Origin: Prochlorococcus sp. AG-449-G23
Lineage (GTDB): Bacteria > Cyanobacteriota > Cyanobacteriia > PCC-6307 > Cyanobiaceae
Assembly: GCA_003209585.1 (NCBI GenBank)
Contig: QCQJ01000012.1
Coordinates: 1 to 39,469 of the forward strand
Direction of reading: 5' to 3'
DNA: 39,469 nucleotides
Shown here: positions 35,612 through 39,469 of the stretch, in pieces
Layout: every line of letters begins with the position of its first letter
How positions within the stretch are numbered: position 1 is the stretch's first letter
Notes under the pieces: generated by a model
The model's input: only the letters and a program-made list of their open reading frames with translations
Told to the model about the DNA's origin: nothing
Databases searched by the model: none
Position numbers and translations under genes: made by a program

Positions 35612-36268
35612 TTAATTTTCTTTTATGTCAGGAAAACTTTCTTTCAATGCTGTTCTCGCCGCAAGTTGTTTTCTTGTATGATCAAGCATTTCATATTCTC
35701 TTTGCAAACGGGTAAAAGTGTTTCTTTCCTCAAGAAGTCTTTGCTGTTCCTCTGCAACAGGACCGCCCAAATGAGCGCCTATCCAAAATGATAAATCCAT
35801 TGGATTATCAGGTAATTTGTCTGGCAGGTTTTTCTTAGTATTAGTCAATTTACTTGTTAGATTAATAACATCACTAAGTGCTTCTTTAACTGAATCTTTT
35901 AGAGAATCTAATTTTTGAAGGTCATTAATATTGTCATCACTTATCCAACTTACCATCGCCGAACAAAATGGAGTCGAACGGGTGATCTCTAAGACTTGAA
36001 ATCTTTGTTGTCCGAGAGTGATGATGTTACTTCTCCCATCCTCTGCAGTTTGATGTTTTATAATTTGAGCGCAACAACCAACATTAGCCATACTTTTAGT
36101 AGTGGGATCCCACTTAATGACTCCAAACATAGAATCACTCTCAAGTACAGATTGAAGCATAATTCTATATCTCGATTCAAAAATATGTAAAGGTAATACC
36201 TCTTGAGGGAAAAGGACTACCTCTGGCAAAGGAAATAATGGTAATTCCCTTACAGAGAGTTCTCCCAT
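35612..36268 (-). CDS. LON N-terminal-domain protein
   Basis: The 218-residue protein consists of the substrate-binding domain of Lon without the ATPase and protease parts. It begins VRELPLFPLPEVVLFPQEVLPLHIFESRYR, of which the PLFPL and LHIFE blocks are the hallmark. MLQSVLESDSMFGVI follows, and a helical C-terminus (about 120-210) ends in a Leu-rich coiled segment. Such free LON domains are widespread in cyanobacteria with no proven function. The ribosome site GAGG lies 5 bases before the ATG. It follows rpsJ by 55 bases and abuts the quinone methyltransferase gene. Confidence 0.88.
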   Translation of the reverse strand: MGELSVRELPLFPLPEVVLFPQEVLPLHIFESRYRIMLQSVLESDSMFGVIKWDPTTKSMANVGCCAQIIKHQTAEDGRSNIITLGQQRFQVLEITRSTPFCSAMVSWISDDNINDLQKLDSLKDSVKEALSDVINLTSKLTNTKKNLPDKLPDNPMDLSFWIGAHLGGPVAEEQQRLLEERNTFTRLQREYEMLDHTRKQLAARTALKESFPDIKEN

Positions 36269-36323
36269 TTAAACCTCATAAAATATTTTTATACTAATCA
36301 ATTTAGGGCGATTTTGGGCTTTC

Positions 36324-36644
36324 TTAAAGTTTAACTTCTATATCTACACCACTAGGTAGATCTAACTTCATTAAAGCATCAATAGTTTTTGCAGAAGGAC
36401 TATAAATATCTATTATTCTTCGATGTGTTCTTGTTTCAAAGTGCTCTCTAGAATCTTTATCAACATGTGGTGAACGTAGGACACAATAAATCTTTCTTTT
36501 TGTAGGTAAAGGGATTGGGCCTATTGCTGAAGCAGAAGTTGTATCAGCAGTTTGGATTATTTTGTCACAAGACAAATCTAACATTCTTCTATCAAATGCT
36601 TTCAGTCTTATTCTTATTTTTTGTTGTGCAATTGATGCAGTCAT
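36324..36644 (-). CDS. rpsJ: 30S ribosomal protein S10
   Basis: The 106-residue protein begins [21 protein letters not shown] chose the ATG at 36644 rather than the in-frame TTG at 36656 as the usual S10 start. Conserved blocks are [23 protein letters not shown] and [12 protein letters not shown]10 is a 30S protein that also partners NusB in antitermination. It follows tuf by 100 bases in the fusA-tuf-rpsJ order typical of cyanobacteria, with a 9-bp hairpin in the gap. Confidence 0.97.
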   Translation of the reverse strand: MTASIAQQKIRIRLKAFDRRMLDLSCDKIIQTADTTSASAIGPIPLPTKRKIYCVLRSPHVDKDSREHFETRTHRRIIDIYSPSAKTIDALMKLDLPSGVDIEVKL

Positions 36645-36665
36645 AATTTCAAACAATTTCTAGTG

Positions 36666-36691
36666 AAGGGTCATCTTAATCAATGACCCTT
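36666..36691 (-). promoter_or_regulatory. Hairpin between tuf and rpsJ
   Basis: AAGGGTCAT (36666-36674) and ATGACCCTT (36683-36691) form a perfect 9-bp stem with an 8-base loop. It ends 21 bases before the rpsJ ATG. It has four G-C pairs, which is strong for this genome, and no U run on either side, so it is more likely an mRNA processing or translational element than a terminator. Confidence 0.5.
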
Positions 36692-36744
36692 ATCCATATA
36701 CCTATATTAGATGATTAAGGTAAAGTTTTTAAAATTCAAATACA

Positions 36745-37944
36745 TTATTTGAGTATTTTAGAAACAACTCCAGCACCGATAGTACGTCCACCTTCTCGTA
36801 TTGCGAATCGCATACCTTGTTCAATAGCGACTGGACAAATTAATTCTCCAGTCATCTTGATTCTGTCTCCTGGCATAACCATTTCGACATTTGAGCCATC
36901 ATCAGAAGTAAATGCTGTGATTTGACCTGTAACATCAGTTGTTCTGATATAAAACTGTGGTCTATATCCTGCGAAGAAAGGAGTATGTCTACCGCCCTCT
37001 TCTTTTTTGAGAACATAAACTTCACCTTCAAACTGAGTATGAGGAGTAATAGATCCTTTCTTAACAAGTACCATTCCTCTCTCAATATCTTCTTTCTGAA
37101 CACCACGTAAAAGTAGGCCAACATTATCACCAGCCATACCTTCATCAAGAAGTTTACGGAACATTTCCACTCCAGTAACTGTTGTTACTCTTGTATCTCT
37201 TATTCCAACTATTTCAATTTCTTCTCCAACCTTAACTTTACCTCTCTCAATTCTTCCAGTAGCTACAGTTCCTCTACCAGTAATTGAGAAAACATCTTCC
37301 ACCGCCATCAAGAAAGGTTTATCAACTTCTCTTTCTGGTTCAGGAATGCTAGAATCAACTGCTTTCATTAATTCTTCAATTTTTGATTCCCAAGTAGTAT
37401 CGCCTTCAAGCGCTTTTAATCCCGAAACTTGAACTATAGGAATATCATCTCCAGGAAAATCATAACTATCTAATAGTTCTCTGATTTCCATTTCAACAAG
37501 CTCAATAATTTCTTCATCATCGACCATATCGCACTTATTGAGAGCTACTACAAGAGCAGGTACCCCAACCTGTTTAGCCAAAAGAATATGCTCTTTTGTT
37601 TGAGCCATGGGACCATCTGTAGCAGCGCAAACCAGAATAGCACCATCCATTTGGGCGGCCCCTGTAATCATATTTTTTACATAATCAGCATGTCCTGGAC
37701 AATCAACATGAGCATAATGTCTGCCTTCAGTCTCATATTCGACGTGAGCTGTATTGATAGTAATGCCACGCTCTCTTTCTTCAGGAGCACCATCAATGTC
37801 TCCATAGTCTTGAGCTTGGGCTTGACCTTTTTTAGCTAATACGTTTGTAATAGCAGCAGTTAGTGTTGTTTTTCCATGATCAACATGGCCAATAGTACCG
37901 ATGTTGACATGTGGTTTGTTCCTTTCGAACTTCTCGCGAGCCAT
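36745..37944 (-). CDS. tuf: Elongation factor Tu
   Basis: EF-Tu delivers aminoacyl-tRNA to the ribosome. The 399-residue protein has GHVDHGKT at 19-26, [16 protein letters not shown] and the [13 protein letters not shown] switch I region. Domain II (about 210-305) and domain III follow, ending VVSKILK. It lies 45 bases after fusA. Base composition is slightly less A/T-rich than the neighbours, as expected for a highly expressed gene. Confidence 0.99.
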   Translation of the reverse strand: MAREKFERNKPHVNIGTIGHVDHGKTTLTAAITNVLAKKGQAQAQDYGDIDGAPEERERGITINTAHVEYETEGRHYAHVDCPGHADYVKNMITGAAQMDGAILVCAATDGPMAQTKEHILLAKQVGVPALVVALNKCDMVDDEEIIELVEMEIRELLDSYDFPGDDIPIVQVSGLKALEGDTTWESKIEELMKAVDSSIPEPEREVDKPFLMAVEDVFSITGRGTVATGRIERGKVKVGEEIEIVGIRDTRVTTVTGVEMFRKLLDEGMAGDNVGLLLRGVQKEDIERGMVLVKKGSITPHTQFEGEVYVLKKEEGGRHTPFFAGYRPQFYIRTTDVTGQITAFTSDDGSNVEMVMPGDRIKMTGELICPVAIEQGMRFAIREGGRTIGAGVVSKILK

Positions 37945-37989
37945 TTTGAATTAAAGAATCGAGGGTTTAAGAATGTTTTAGTTTAGAGA

Positions 37990-39469
37990 TCAGGAGTTGC
38001 CCTGATTCTTGGAAATGATAGCTTCAGCAACGTTACGAGGAACTTCCTCATAATTTGCGAACTCCATCGAAAATATACCCCGACCTTGAGTCATTGATCG
38101 GAGTTGAGTGGCATAACCGAACATTTCGGCTAAGGGCACTTTGGCCTGTACCTTAGACAATCCATCATCGACAGATTGTCCTTCTACTTGACCTCTTCTT
38201 GAAGAGAGATCACCAATTACAGATCCAAGAAAGTCGTCAGGACTTTCGACCTCAACTTTCATCATAGGCTCTAAGAGGACAGGATTGCATTTTTTAACCC
38301 CATCTTTAAAAGCCATGGAACCTGCAATTTTGAAGGCCATTTCAGATGAGTCTACATCGTGGAATGAACCATCGACTAGTGTTACTTTTACATCAATGAG
38401 TGGATAACCGGCAAGAACACCAGATTCACAGGTTTCTTTCATTCCATTTGATGCGGGACCAATGTACTCTTTAGGTACAGCTCCACCAACAATTTTGTTA
38501 ACAAATTCAAACCCTTTACCAACTTCAGCAGGTTCCATTTCGATTATTACATGTCCATATTGACCTTTTCCTCCAGTTTGTCTTGCGTATTTACCTTCAC
38601 CTTTAGAACTAGATCTAATAGTCTCTCTGTATGAAACCTGAGGGGCTCCTATATTAGCTTCAACTTTAAATTCCCTCAACATTCTGTCAACCAGGATTTC
38701 TAGATGTAGTTCACCCATTCCGGCTATTACAGTTTGATTTGTCTCAGGATCAGTACTTACCCTAAAGGTTGGATCCTCTTCAGACAAAGCAGTTAAAGCT
38801 TTTGATAATTTTTCCATATCCCCTTTGGTTTTTGGCTCAACAGCCACTGAAATAACTGGTTCTGGTATAAATAATGTCTCCAAAACTATAGGATCTTCTG
38901 TATTACATAAGGTATCACCTGTTGTTGTGTTCTTAAGACCTAGTACAGCACCTAAATCTCCAGCCCTTAATTCATCAACCTCCTCTCTTTCATCAGCCTT
39001 GAGGATAACTAATCTAGAAATTCTCTCTTTAGCATCTTTAGTAGAATTCATAACATAACTACCTTTTGAAAGAACACCCGAATACATTCTTACAAAAGTT
39101 AATTTTCCATATGGATCTGACATCACTTTGAAAGCTAGCGCACTGAAAGGCGCATTATCATCTGATGGTCTTACATCTTCTTTACCACTTGGTAAAACAC
39201 CTTGTATTGGTTTTACATCAACTGGAGCTGGCAAATAATCGACAACAGCGTCTAGGACAAGTTGAACTCCTTTATTCTTAAAGGCTGAACCGCATAATAC
39301 TGGAACTAATCCATGTTTTAAAACACCTTCCCTTATACCTTTTTTAAGTTGTTCTTCAGATAATTCTCCTGTTTCGAGGAATATTTCTATCAACTCTTCG
39401 TCATTTTCTGCAACACTCTCCATCAACTTAGATCTCCACTCTGAAGCTTCCTCCTCCATTTCAGATGGA
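37990..39469 (-). CDS. fusA: Elongation factor G (5' end beyond window)
   Basis: The open frame runs to the window edge and gives the C-terminal 493 residues or so of EF-G; the G-domain P-loop lies outside. Visible are the end of the G-prime/domain I region ([38 protein letters not shown]), domain II ([19 protein letters not shown]), domain III ([14 protein letters not shown]), domain IV ([14 protein letters not shown]) and domain V ([12 protein letters not shown]), ending in [18 protein letters not shown] drives tRNA-mRNA translocation and ribosome recycling. It is the upstream gene of the tuf-rpsJ run. Confidence 0.98.
   Translation of the reverse strand, partial: PSEMEEEASEWRSKLMESVAENDEELIEIFLETGELSEEQLKKGIREGVLKHGLVPVLCGSAFKNKGVQLVLDAVVDYLPAPVDVKPIQGVLPSGKEDVRPSDDNAPFSALAFKVMSDPYGKLTFVRMYSGVLSKGSYVMNSTKDAKERISRLVILKADEREEVDELRAGDLGAVLGLKNTTTGDTLCNTEDPIVLETLFIPEPVISVAVEPKTKGDMEKLSKALTALSEEDPTFRVSTDPETNQTVIAGMGELHLEILVDRMLREFKVEANIGAPQVSYRETIRSSSKGEGKYARQTGGKGQYGHVIIEMEPAEVGKGFEFVNKIVGGAVPKEYIGPASNGMKETCESGVLAGYPLIDVKVTLVDGSFHDVDSSEMAFKIAGSMAFKDGVKKCNPVLLEPMMKVEVESPDDFLGSVIGDLSSRRGQVEGQSVDDGLSKVQAKVPLAEMFGYATQLRSMTQGRGIFSMEFANYEEVPRNVAEAIISKNQGNS

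Overview
The window looks like core genome of a high-light Prochlorococcus (marine picocyanobacterium). The base composition is very A/T-rich. The RNA polymerase beta-prime subunit is split into rpoC1 and rpoC2, as in cyanobacteria. There is a free-standing hli gene and a Ycf35/DUF2997 pair. RNase E is short and ends in the cyanobacterial Arg-rich tail. A Sll0418-type quinone methyltransferase and LL-diaminopimelate aminotransferase are also present. The exact strain cannot be told from the window. No rRNA, phage, insertion sequence, CRISPR array or defence gene was seen, and no gene-free stretch exceeds about 285 bases.

Layout. (1) 1-3140, minus strand: a probable DUF2997 > Ycf35 > ferredoxin > aldo/keto reductase operon, preceded by a HEAT-repeat protein and a very small membrane ORF without an ATG start. 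(2) 3214-15203, minus strand: rpsT > tatD > rpoB > rpoC1 > rpoC2 > hli > rlmN, that is ribosomal protein S20, a TatD nuclease, three RNA polymerase subunits, a high-light-inducible protein and a 23S rRNA methyltransferase. (3) 15265-18499: hisD (plus) converging on rpiA, with an HtrA-type protease upstream of rpiA. (4) 18658-24185, plus strand: the rimP-nusA-ylxR-infB translation/transcription operon, closed by a 12-bp hairpin facing a DUF3493 gene. (5) 24493-29000, plus strand: tRNA-Thr(CGU), two glycosyltransferases that could act in sequence on a lipid-linked sugar, and a BchE-like radical SAM protein. (6) 29016-33776: clpS and dapL (minus), rne and rnhB (plus, overlapping), DUF1997 (minus). 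(7) 33829-39469: pheA (plus), then on minus the end of fusA, tuf, rpsJ, a LON-domain protein and the quinone methyltransferase.

Most of the window is gene-expression machinery, interleaved with photosynthesis-related small genes. I found no clear-cut novel system. The points most worth a second look are: the tRNA-adjacent glycosyltransferase pair, whose GT2 member seems to carry the tail of a lost methyltransferase; the rne/rnhB overlap, where the putative PNPase-binding tail is read in two frames across an A8 run; the unannotated small membrane ORF; the Ycf35/DUF2997/ferredoxin module; and several symmetric elements in leaders and between genes (rpsT/hisD, rpoB, rne, tuf/rpsJ, rimP).
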